Assembly: GCA_002490665.1 (NCBI GenBank)
Contig: DKUL01000049.1
Span: forward strand, 1 to 64,000
Origin: Lachnospiraceae bacterium UBA7205
GTDB taxonomy: Bacteria; Bacillota; Clostridia; Lachnospirales; Lachnospiraceae
Reading direction: 5' to 3'
DNA: 64,000 nucleotides
Below the pieces are notes generated by a model that did not search any database, was not told the origin of the DNA, and was given only the letters and a program-made list of their open reading frames with translations. Position 1 is the first letter of the stretch; every line of letters begins with the position of its first letter. The position numbers and the translations under genes are program-made. Shown piece by piece: positions 48,890 to 56,180 of this stretch.

Positions 48890-50344
48890 CTATGCATCCT
48901 CCGAAACAAACCGGTAACCCTGCCCCCAGACAGACTCAATAAAATGATGTCCGCACGCCTTTTCCAGCTTTCTCCGAAGCCGGGACATATGCATCTGCAC
49001 CATCTGTCCGTCATCCCAGGGCTGCCCGCACCAGACCATGCCAAAAATCTCCTCCGGCGAAAAAATGCGTCCTGCATTTTTCATGAGAAGCAATAAAATA
49101 TCAAACTCCGTCGGCGCAAGACACAGTTCCTTCCCATCAACCTGTACTTTGCGCCCTGCCAAATCCAGAAGAAGGGAACCATGGCAATACCGCGTGCGCC
49201 CGGATGCCGCCAGCTTCATGCGCGTTTCCACCTTTGCCCAGAAGAGTTCGGCAGGCGTATTCTTGGTAATATAATCAATCCCGCCGGCTGCAAACCCTTC
49301 CAGCTGCCTGTCCGTCTCCGTAACGCAGCTCAGAAAAATAACCGGTGTACGTGATATCCGATGAAGCGCTTCACAGAGGGAAAAGCCGTCCCTGTCCGGA
49401 AGCATCACATCCAGCAGCACACAGTCGCAGCGCCAGGATGCCATAAGGAGCACGGCATCATCGCCATTTTCCGCAGTCCGGATAATGCATCCATGACTCC
49501 GCAGAATATCCCCCCAGAAAATGCGCTCCTCAGGGTCATCATCCACCAGCAGAATCCGCCATAGTTCACCAAGCTGTTCCGGATTTCTGGAAAATTCCCC
49601 CAGCTGCGTATCATGTCCGGAGGCGGCTGTCTCTGCCCGGTGCAAAAAATCCATATAAATATCCCGAACCTGACTGCGCCGCAGCCTAGAGACCGGAATG
49701 CGGCATCCGCTTGCTGTCACAATACAGCCGGCGTCCATTGCCTGGACATAGTTCATGTTGACAAGATATGACCGGTGTGGTTTTATAAATTCCTGCCTGT
49801 CCAAAAGCTGCCGCTCAAAATCCCCCATGGCAGCGGTCACATCCCGAACCGTGCTGTCTGACAGATGGAAAAACACCGTTTTGTCAATCACTTCCACATA
49901 TTCAATCCTTGAAAAGGATATCCTGGTAATCCCATCCCGGCTTTTCAGCAGGACTCCCTGTTCCGGCTGCATGGGCAGCTCCCCCGCCACCCTGTCCAGA
50001 AGCGGAAAGAGCGAACCGGCATCCGCAGGCTTTAGCAGATAGTGATACGCCTCCACGCTGTAACCCTCCATGGCAAATTCCGGCGATGCGGATATAAAAA
50101 CAAGCTTCACATCCTTATCCAGTTCCCTCAGCTCCTGTGCCGCCTGCAGCCCGCTTATCCCCGGCATCAGTATATCCAGCAGGACAAGGTCATATTCGCC
50201 GCCCCGCATTTCGCACAGAAAATCAGTGCCATTATGAAAAACGCGGCAGTCCACGTTTATCCCGCGTTTTAACCGGTATTCCGCAATCAGCCCGGAGAGA
50301 TGGGCAAGCTCCCATTCATCATCGTCACATATTGCTATCCGCAT
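48890..50344 (-). CDS. Fused double response regulator: REC-LytTR-REC-winged helix
   Basis: A 484-residue single reading frame joining two complete response regulators. Part one: receiver 1-122 with acidic pocket CDDDE, phosphoacceptor Asp57 (LLLDILMPG) and Lys105, then a LytTR domain 128-232 (IEYVEVIDKTVFFHL, PHRSYLVNMNYVQ). Part two: receiver 262-378 with VDDDPEE, Asp312 (LLDVMLPDRDG), Ser339 and Lys361, then an OmpR/PhoB winged helix 385-482 (LAPTEFDILLLLMKNAGRIF, MSRLRRKLEK, WGQGYRFV). All key residues are kept, so both halves look active. The linker 233-261 is short and polar. ATG at 50344 has AGTGAGGG upstream. It is followed by its kinase. Two DNA-binding specificities on one chain are very unusual. 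Confidence 0.9.
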   Translation of the reverse strand: MRIAICDDDEWELAHLSGLIAEYRLKRGINVDCRVFHNGTDFLCEMRGGEYDLVLLDILMPGISGLQAAQELRELDKDVKLVFISASPEFAMEGYSVEAYHYLLKPADAGSLFPLLDRVAGELPMQPEQGVLLKSRDGITRISFSRIEYVEVIDKTVFFHLSDSTVRDVTAAMGDFERQLLDRQEFIKPHRSYLVNMNYVQAMDAGCIVTASGCRIPVSRLRRSQVRDIYMDFLHRAETAASGHDTQLGEFSRNPEQLGELWRILLVDDDPEERIFWGDILRSHGCIIRTAENGDDAVLLMASWRCDCVLLDVMLPDRDGFSLCEALHRISRTPVIFLSCVTETDRQLEGFAAGGIDYITKNTPAELFWAKVETRMKLAASGRTRYCHGSLLLDLAGRKVQVDGKELCLAPTEFDILLLLMKNAGRIFSPEEIFGMVWCGQPWDDGQMVQMHMSRLRRKLEKACGHHFIESVWGQGYRFVSEDA

Positions 50345-50433
50345 TGTTCAGCCCTCACTTTCGTGGAAACCCCATATTTCCTAACTATCCTACCACAGTC
50401 CGGCTTATAAATCCAGTGAACAGGCATAATCAA

Positions 50434-50464
50434 ATAAAGCCGGTCCTGCATTGACCAGCTTTAT
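50434..50464 (-). terminator. Terminator of the Ala/Glu-rich lipoprotein gene
   Basis: On the minus strand ATAAAGCTGGTC pairs with GACCGGCTTTAT (one G-T pair), followed by TTGATTATG. It lies about 60 bp beyond the lipoprotein stop. Confidence 0.65.
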
Positions 50465-50522
50465 CCTTATTTGTCGTTTTCTATGTATCCGGAGCTGTCA
50501 GCAAATATCTGTTAACAATTCC

Positions 50523-51164
50523 TTACTCCTCCAGCAAAGCCGCTGCCGTACCCATGAAGACAATCGTCTCGTCTGCCGTAAGGTACTGTCCTTCATATAT
50601 CTCCCCGGCGGCATTCAGGATGTAAACCTCACCGCTGTCTGTCTCGCCAAAGCCAATGTCAAACACCTCGTCGGTATAGACATCCGAGACATTCATTACG
50701 GACCAAGTGATTCCATCCTCGTCTGTCTCACTGTCAGCCGTATAGGGTCCGCAGATTACATCGCCGCTGCCGTCAGATTCAAATACAAACATGGAAGCCA
50801 TCGGCGTTCCCGAAGGCTCCGTAAACAATGAAACGACAAGCTCCGTGCCATCCTCATTTACGGCGTAGACACCGGCGCTAATCATATCCGTCGTGACATC
50901 AAGGAGTGTAAATTCCCCATCCGCGCTGCTGTCTGCATCGCCGTCATCAGCTGTCACGGCTTCGCTCTGCACTTCCGGTTCCGTCTTGGCTTCTGCCGCA
51001 GGCGCTTCCGATTTTGTTTCTGCCTTAGTCTCTGCCGCGGGCGCGGGTGTTTCTGTCCTGGTCTGTGACGCCGGTGCGGAAGCTTCCTTCTTACCGCCGC
51101 ATGCCGTAGTCAATGATGCCACCATCACAGCAGTCAATATTATTGAGACAAATTTCTTTTTCAT
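50523..51164 (-). CDS. Putative lipoprotein with Ala/Glu/Thr-rich stalk
   Basis: A 213-residue protein. The lipobox is LTTAC with the acylated Cys at 22, then a low-complexity stalk (25-85) of APAAETKAETKSEAPA type. A beta-rich domain of about 125 residues starts at FTLLDVTTDMISAGVYAVNE. The domain is acidic and has repeated strand-turn patterns (GVYAVNEDGTELVVSLF). It could sense or buffer envelope signals, but no family is recognised. ATG at 51164 follows TGGAGG. LytTR site C and a TATACT -10 precede it, which puts it in the same predicted regulon as the SPFH operon and the LysM gene. Confidence 0.75.
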   Translation of the reverse strand: MKKKFVSIILTAVMVASLTTACGGKKEASAPASQTRTETPAPAAETKAETKSEAPAAEAKTEPEVQSEAVTADDGDADSSADGEFTLLDVTTDMISAGVYAVNEDGTELVVSLFTEPSGTPMASMFVFESDGSGDVICGPYTADSETDEDGITWSVMNVSDVYTDEVFDIGFGETDSGEVYILNAAGEIYEGQYLTADETIVFMGTAAALLEE

Positions 51165-51232
51165 ACTTTTCCTCCATTTTCATGTTTTGGGAACTGTTCA
51201 CAAGTTCCTTATCCCTATAATAAATTGCTACT

Positions 51233-51306
51233 AGTATAGTGTACATCCGCACCCGGTATCATTGACTGTTTTGTCACGAATCGACCCAAAACTGCACTCA
51301 ATCGAC
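51233..51306 (-). promoter_or_regulatory. LytTR-type operator and promoter of the lipoprotein gene (site C)
   Basis: AATCGAC at 51279-51285 and 51300-51306 is a direct repeat with 21-bp period. TATACT on the minus strand (51238-51233) follows after 40 bp, with a weak -35. The spacing is 5 bp longer than at sites A and B. The AC/TGACA-type bases around it also resemble site B (TGACAGAACTGTC versus TGACAAAACAGTC). Confidence 0.72.
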
Positions 51307-51321
51307 AATCATGACCATAGC

Positions 51322-52632
51322 CTACTCTTTTTCCAGCTTTACGCGCAGATGCCATCTTGCGCGCTGTTCCTGTGCCCCCAAGGGCAGCACCTTTTCATAG
51401 CGGTGGACGCTTAAAATCAGCCCGATTAATACGGAATACACAAGCGCCACACTGCCGCCAAACGTGACAAACGGGATGGAGACCGTGGTCATTGGCAGAA
51501 GTCCCAGGTTGACAAGAATCCCCTCCAGGCAGTTTGCGGCAAAGACAAGGAAGCAGGAAGCCGACACCAGCATACCAAGCTGGTTTTTCTGGCTCTGCAC
51601 AATTTTTATGACGCCCACTGCAAAGACAATAAACAGCAGCAGCAGGACAATTCCGGCAATCAGCCCATATTCATGCATCAGGCGCAGCAAAACCAGGTTG
51701 CTTCCGTAATCAGAAAGGGCATAAACCGTCTCATTTCCCTTTCCCACGAAATGTGAGCTTCCCAGAATCGTGTCAATCGCGGTATAAATGTATCCTGCCG
51801 ACTGATTGTATTCTCCCCGGTGAAGAAAGGCAAGAATGCGTTCCTTCCGGAATCCTCCCTCCATAAAACACAGCGCCAGGGCTGGTACAAGAACCGGCAG
51901 CATCCCCAGCGCAGCGATCACAAAGACAGTACCTCTCTGGCGAATCCGAAACATACCTTTTCTGACTGCCAGAAGCAGTGTGGCAAGCAATATCAGAAAA
52001 ATATTCAGTCCAATGATTACACTGCTGCCAAATCGGGCAGCAAGGCAGCTTGTCAGGAAAACCAGCCCCATTCCTACTCCAACCGCACCATAGCTCCCGC
52101 CGCGCAGGCGGTACAGAATGCCTGCAAATACCGGGACATAAAGATATACCAGGACTGCCAGTGCCGGTATCCTTCCGTTCACTTGCCGAAGCGTCATGCC
52201 ACATATGAAAAATAGGGCTGTCAGCAGGATGTAGGCAAGGGATCCGAACCGTCCAATCACGCTGTAGTCAATAAAATTCACTGCCAGTATCACTGCCATG
52301 CCCGCTGCCGTAAAAATGCACTGCCTGCTCACAATCGTGGACATCCCATAAATGCTGTACATCACAAGCAGCCCTGCCATCGTCAGCACAAACGTAACCA
52401 GTATCAGTTTCCAGTTCATCTGCGGCCGATGTATCCGGTCAAGCGACACGCCGATTTCCACCGGATCCCCCATTTCATGCACTGCCATCTCGACTGCCTG
52501 GTCATGTTCCATGCCTGTTTCCTCAAACGCCGCTGCCTGATCCAAAATATGGTCGGACACCTCGCGCGCCACCCCTTCGCGCGCCTTCACGCACCGCATC
52601 TGCTCCGTCAGCCTCTTTATAAATTCATTCAT
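51322..52632 (-). CDS. FtsW/RodA/SpoVE-like SEDS protein with N-terminal permease-prefix domain
   Basis: A 436-residue membrane protein. Residues 1-75 form a soluble helical prefix (LTEQMRCVKAREGVAREVSDHILDQ..., given here in part) as found on PadR-controlled permeases. About ten membrane helices of the SEDS family follow. SEDS marks include AGYIYTAIDTILGSSHFVGKG and PFVTFGGSVALVYSVL. SEDS proteins polymerise peptidoglycan glycan strands. The segment that should carry the catalytic Asp reads SDYGSNLVLLRLMHEYG, so Asp is either displaced or replaced by Asn. ATG at 52632 follows GGGGGGCACTGAA. The gene is 13 bp after the PadR gene and must share its promoter. Activity as a polymerase is doubtful. 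Confidence 0.8.
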   Translation of the reverse strand: MNEFIKRLTEQMRCVKAREGVAREVSDHILDQAAAFEETGMEHDQAVEMAVHEMGDPVEIGVSLDRIHRPQMNWKLILVTFVLTMAGLLVMYSIYGMSTIVSRQCIFTAAGMAVILAVNFIDYSVIGRFGSLAYILLTALFFICGMTLRQVNGRIPALAVLVYLYVPVFAGILYRLRGGSYGAVGVGMGLVFLTSCLAARFGSSVIIGLNIFLILLATLLLAVRKGMFRIRQRGTVFVIAALGMLPVLVPALALCFMEGGFRKERILAFLHRGEYNQSAGYIYTAIDTILGSSHFVGKGNETVYALSDYGSNLVLLRLMHEYGLIAGIVLLLLFIVFAVGVIKIVQSQKNQLGMLVSASCFLVFAANCLEGILVNLGLLPMTTVSIPFVTFGGSVALVYSVLIGLILSVHRYEKVLPLGAQEQRARWHLRVKLEKE

Positions 52633-52645
52633 TTCAGTGCCCCCC

Positions 52646-52984
52646 TTATGCCATTGCGCAGAGCACGTCCAGGACTGCCGTCTGATACGTCTGCCATTCT
52701 TCTTTCTTTGATTTTAGAAATTTCTTTCCGTTTTTTGTAATGCTGTAGTACTTGCGGGTTTTGCCGCCGGCTTCCTTTTCATAGGAAGTCAGGTAATTTT
52801 TCTCCTCAAGGGAATGGAGCAGCGGATAGAGCGTTCCCGCTTTCAGAGTAAAAACATTCTTTGATTTCTTTTCCAGTGTTTCAATCATTTCGTAGCCGTA
52901 CATATCCTTGTCCTCCAGTAAACGGAGAATCAGCATGGAGGTACTGCCCGAAACCAGTGACTTGTCAATTGCCATTTGCATCAT
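52646..52984 (-). CDS. PadR-family transcriptional regulator
   Basis: A 112-residue winged-helix repressor. The PadR pattern is LILRLLEDKDMYGYEMIETLEKKS (about 18-41, given in part as LILRLLEDKDMYGYEM), then FTLKAGTLYPLLHSLEEKNYL and GGKTRKYYSITKNGKKFL. It lacks the long C-terminal dimerisation helix of full PadR (subfamily 2 size). Two matching palindromic operators cover its own promoter at 53092-53146, so it should repress itself and the SEDS gene behind it. The start is ATG 52984, or the adjacent ATG 52981 after AAAGGAA. The inducer is unknown; cell-wall stress is plausible from the target. Confidence 0.92.
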   Translation of the reverse strand: MMQMAIDKSLVSGSTSMLILRLLEDKDMYGYEMIETLEKKSKNVFTLKAGTLYPLLHSLEEKNYLTSYEKEAGGKTRKYYSITKNGKKFLKSKKEEWQTYQTAVLDVLCAMA

Positions 52985-53091
52985 TTCCTTTCTGAAAGGT
53001 AACAGCCCGGCTTCCTGCTGAAGGCATCAATCCATGCAACATCCTAAGCCAAACCGTTCCTTGTTATATAGTGTCATGGTTAACAGGTTGC

Positions 53092-53146
53092 TATATAGAT
53101 AATCTATATACATTTACATTATATATAGATTATCTATATATGTCAA
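53092..53146 (-). promoter_or_regulatory. PadR autoregulated promoter with two palindromic operators
   Basis: On the minus strand TTGACA (53146-53141) and TATAAT (53123-53118) are perfect with a 17-bp spacer. Operator 1 (53121-53141, arms ATATATAGAT/ATCTATATAT) fills the spacer. Operator 2 (53092-53110, arms TATATAGAT/ATCTATATA) lies just downstream of the start site. Centres are 30 bp apart, about three helical turns, so two dimers could bind one face. Confidence 0.85.
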
Positions 53147-53208
53147 CAGCATTTTAACATCCGACACCCATCTAACACCTTTACGCTGGAAATGATGTGT
53201 ATGGCTTC

Positions 53209-53706
53209 TTAACATTTTATATCCACTTTTTTGTCACCGGACTCGGCAGCCGCCTCAATTAACACTGGCTTTCCCTCACTGGTATACATTTTTACATCAG
53301 CAGATTCCGCAGCCGCAGCATCCGCTTCCTCTATCTGTGAATTGTTTTTGAGGGATACTTTGCCTTCCTCACTGATTGTTACATTATCCTCCTTCGGGGT
53401 ATCCGGCTTATTATTCTCCTGTACTTTTTCCACATATTCCTTTGTCTCTTTCCTGCGCTCAAGAGCCTGCTGACGCCTGGCTTCCTGTTCCCTGCGTTCT
53501 TCTTCCAGCTCTTTGGGAAGCGCTTCCTGTGCCCTGTCACTACACTCCTGTGCCTTGTCCTGATACTCTCTGACATAGCCCATGGCTCGCTTCATTGTCT
53601 CGGTATCTCCCCTAAGCTCTGCCTCCTTAAATACACGCATTGGTGTCCGTGATATTTTCGTGTTGATACTTGCCCCAATCAGTCCTTCCATGCTTCCTGC
53701 TTTCAT
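53209..53706 (-). CDS. Small charged helical protein of unknown function
   Basis: A 165-residue cytoplasmic protein without membrane helix. Residues 20-100 are predicted coiled coil, rich in Glu, Arg and Gln (EELEEERREQEARRQQALER overlaps this core). The tail (105-165) is Asn/Ser/Ala-rich with VTISEEGKVSLKNNS. The start at ATG 53706 is tentative: GGGAATGGTG lies 10-15 bases upstream, and a start four codons earlier is possible. It resembles, in style only, the coiled-coil protein at 19687-20877. It has no operon partner; an AT-rich region separates it from the divergently controlled PadR promoter. Confidence 0.6.
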   Translation of the reverse strand: MKAGSMEGLIGASINTKISRTPMRVFKEAELRGDTETMKRAMGYVREYQDKAQECSDRAQEALPKELEEERREQEARRQQALERRKETKEYVEKVQENNKPDTPKEDNVTISEEGKVSLKNNSQIEEADAAAAESADVKMYTSEGKPVLIEAAAESGDKKVDIKC

Positions 53707-53827
53707 ATAAATCACCATTCCCTTTCCATAATATTTTTCAAATGATATGTCGTGAATATAACAACGTATCATTTGAAATGATTTCGGCAGCAGAGAAGTC
53801 ATATATTATAAAAATGGCATATTCGGT

Positions 53828-55141
53828 TTATTTCATGTCATATACGGCAACCGGCAGCATAATGGAAATGTCAAAAACGGCGCCTTTGATTTCAATATCC
53901 ATTATCCCGCTTTCTTTTTGCACGATTTTATTTACGTTGGTAAGCCCGGTGCCCCAGTCATCCATCCCGAAGGCTTTTTGTCTGCCATCAGGCGCCATTG
54001 TGTTTTTTACATTAATGATTAAGTTTCTTTTTACTATCCCCGCCTGGACAAGGATATTCCGTTCTTCCGAAACTTCTGCGGCTTTTATGGCATTATCAAG
54101 GATATTGCCCCATATGATGCATAAATCGTACTCATCAATCATCAGCGGTTTTGAAATCGTTACGCTGCAGTCAAACTTTATATTTTTTTGCCGGGCCGCC
54201 TGCTTTTTGGTATTGACAATGGCATCCACGACACTGTTTCCCGTTTCGATGTCCTCTTCCCCAATCATCCCCGCATTGCAAAGCTTTAATAAATATTCTT
54301 TCAGCTTATCCCATTCTTCATGCCCCGCAAGGGTCGACAGACTTATCAGATGGTTTTTCAGGTCATGCCTTATATCCGCCTGTTTCCTGTACTGCTCCAA
54401 TAGTTCCTGATAGCGGCTGATTTCCATTTTACGAAGGTTGTCTATGGTGAGATACCCGATCAGCCTATTTATCCCAAACAGCAGCGACAGACATATTATC
54501 ATGCAAAGCGCGGATAAAACAAGTACTTCTAAATGTGTCAAAATTTCGTTGTAGGTGGTATTCCAATATTCCGCCCCGCTGCCATTTGAAACCATGACAA
54601 TGCCCTGCGTGATCCCGAAACCGCACACATCCATCAAAAACAGCAGCACACATGAGACAGTGAACAGGATTTTACCACTTCCATGCAGAAAATTTCCTTC
54701 AGCAAGTTTCGTCCTGTCAAAAAGCAGATACATGCAAACTGCGGGTATCACAATAGAAAGTATCGTTATGGAAGATACATCTTCTCTGCCCGGTTTTGCG
54801 AAGATGATAGCACCAATTGACAATACGGATGACGTGCCATTCCATGCAAATTCCCAGACAGCAATCAGGACACTTGAAAAGCCTGATTTTTCCCAACGGT
54901 TTCCACGAAAAATCAGGAAAAAGAATAGAATAAGCAATAACTGCTGTACAACGGACCGAGCCATGTAATTGTCTTTTAGAAAATTTCCCATAATCGTAAG
55001 CAGTCCCAAAAAGCAAATATATTGACCTGCGACAGCCTTCTTTTTTGGAAAAAACATGCTGCCCAATTTATCCAGACCCACAAGCCGTATCGTATGCATG
55101 ACGATATTTAAAACAAATAACATGTCTATTTCAACACGCAT
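53828..55141 (-). CDS. Second AgrC-like GHKL sensor histidine kinase
   Basis: A 437-residue membrane kinase from ATG 55141. About six helices lie in the first 225 residues, then the H box in ADIRHDLKNHLISL, the N box IWGNILDNAI and the G box WGTGLTNVNKI. This is the HPK10 type. Its ATG shares one base with the stop of the LytTR regulator upstream (TGATG), so translation is coupled. The N-terminal membrane part lacks similarity that I can see to the kinase at 41725. No cognate peptide gene is visible between the pair and its neighbours. Confidence 0.88.
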   Translation of the reverse strand: MRVEIDMLFVLNIVMHTIRLVGLDKLGSMFFPKKKAVAGQYICFLGLLTIMGNFLKDNYMARSVVQQLLLILFFFLIFRGNRWEKSGFSSVLIAVWEFAWNGTSSVLSIGAIIFAKPGREDVSSITILSIVIPAVCMYLLFDRTKLAEGNFLHGSGKILFTVSCVLLFLMDVCGFGITQGIVMVSNGSGAEYWNTTYNEILTHLEVLVLSALCMIICLSLLFGINRLIGYLTIDNLRKMEISRYQELLEQYRKQADIRHDLKNHLISLSTLAGHEEWDKLKEYLLKLCNAGMIGEEDIETGNSVVDAIVNTKKQAARQKNIKFDCSVTISKPLMIDEYDLCIIWGNILDNAIKAAEVSEERNILVQAGIVKRNLIINVKNTMAPDGRQKAFGMDDWGTGLTNVNKIVQKESGIMDIEIKGAVFDISIMLPVAVYDMK

Positions 55142-55860
55142 CACATAATACCACCTTTTATTTTCATATGCGATAAGACTCTTTTCTGAAAATCCTCATA
55201 CCGTCTTTTTGCCAGCATAATTTTTTCCCCGTTTTCTAACTGAACTTCGGTCTTATTAAATGCATCAACATAATTCAGGTTTACTAAAAAACATTTATGG
55301 CATCTGAAAAAGGATTTGTCTGATAATTTATCTTCCAAAACACCTATTTGTTCATACGCTTCCAATGTTCCCCCATTACAATGAATTATGGCAATCCTGC
55401 CAACGGACTCAATATATAAAATGTCTTTTAAAAACACTTTTTGGGTCTGGCGGTTTGCTGATATGATCAAAAAATCTGTATTGTCATCAATCTGTATTCT
55501 CTTTGTGGCTTTTTCCAAAACATTTTTCAGTTTATCAGTCTGTATCGGCTTTAGCAGATACTGAAAAGCTTCCACATCGAATGCGTCAAAAACATATTCG
55601 CTTGCGGATGTAATAAAAATAATAAGGCTCATCCTGCCCTGCTTCCTCATTTCCTTCGCCAGCTCCATGCCGCTTATTTCAGGCATTTTAATGTCAAGGA
55701 AAACAATATCAAAGCTTTCCCTGCTTTGTATCAGCTCCTGCGCGCCAAAGAATTTTTTTATGACAAAATCAGTGTCAGACTGTTTCAGTATCGTCTCAAT
55801 CTGCCTTGCAATACCGGCACATTCTACCGGCATATCATCACAAACTGCTATGAGTAACAA
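55141..55860 (-). CDS. Second LytTR-family response regulator
   Basis: A 239-residue regulator if started at TTG 55860, which has GGGGGG ten bases upstream and gives the usual family N-terminus (LLIAVCDDMPVE). ATG starts further upstream would add an unlikely extension. The receiver has the phosphoacceptor in IVFLDIKMPEISG and the Lys in YLLKPIQ. The LytTR domain (about 135-235) has ILYIESVGRIAIIHC and CHKCFLVNLNYVDAFNK. It is coupled to the kinase downstream. I found no AATCGAC-type site in front of it, so its target sequence may differ from that of sites A-C. Confidence 0.85.
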   Translation of the reverse strand: MLLIAVCDDMPVECAGIARQIETILKQSDTDFVIKKFFGAQELIQSRESFDIVFLDIKMPEISGMELAKEMRKQGRMSLIIFITSASEYVFDAFDVEAFQYLLKPIQTDKLKNVLEKATKRIQIDDNTDFLIISANRQTQKVFLKDILYIESVGRIAIIHCNGGTLEAYEQIGVLEDKLSDKSFFRCHKCFLVNLNYVDAFNKTEVQLENGEKIMLAKRRYEDFQKRVLSHMKIKGGIM

Positions 55861-56100
55861 CTTCAGCCCCCCTTTTCCAATCCGGAGAGCCATGGGAAAT
55901 ACGCCGCATGACTGTCCCTCGTGATTTATACTGGCGGTCGAAACGGCTGACCGCTTCGTATCATTTGAGTAAAGTGTGTTGTAACCGATTCCAGTATAAC
56001 ACTTTTTGTCAACGGAATAAAGCAAAGGATATAACAGGCGGATGATGAAAAAAAAGTAGTCGCGCAGCACAGTGAAAAACTTCAGGCAATTTCATAGCAC

Positions 56101-56145
56101 AAAAGGGCAGCCTATAGACCATCAAGGTCTGCGGCTGCCCTTTTT
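56101..56145. terminator. Bidirectional terminator
   Basis: AAAAGGGCAGCC and GGCTGCCCTTTT form a 12-bp perfect stem, with an inner AGACC/GGTCT stem. It ends the antiporter operon on the minus strand. Confidence 0.85.
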
Positions 56146-56180
56146 ATGCGCAGTCCCATGCATGGGATGCACGGTTCTTC

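Noticed and set aside
55861..56070. N-terminal extension of the second LytTR regulator
   Set aside because: The receiver fold begins right after TTG 55860; the extra residues are not family-like and cross the likely promoter region.
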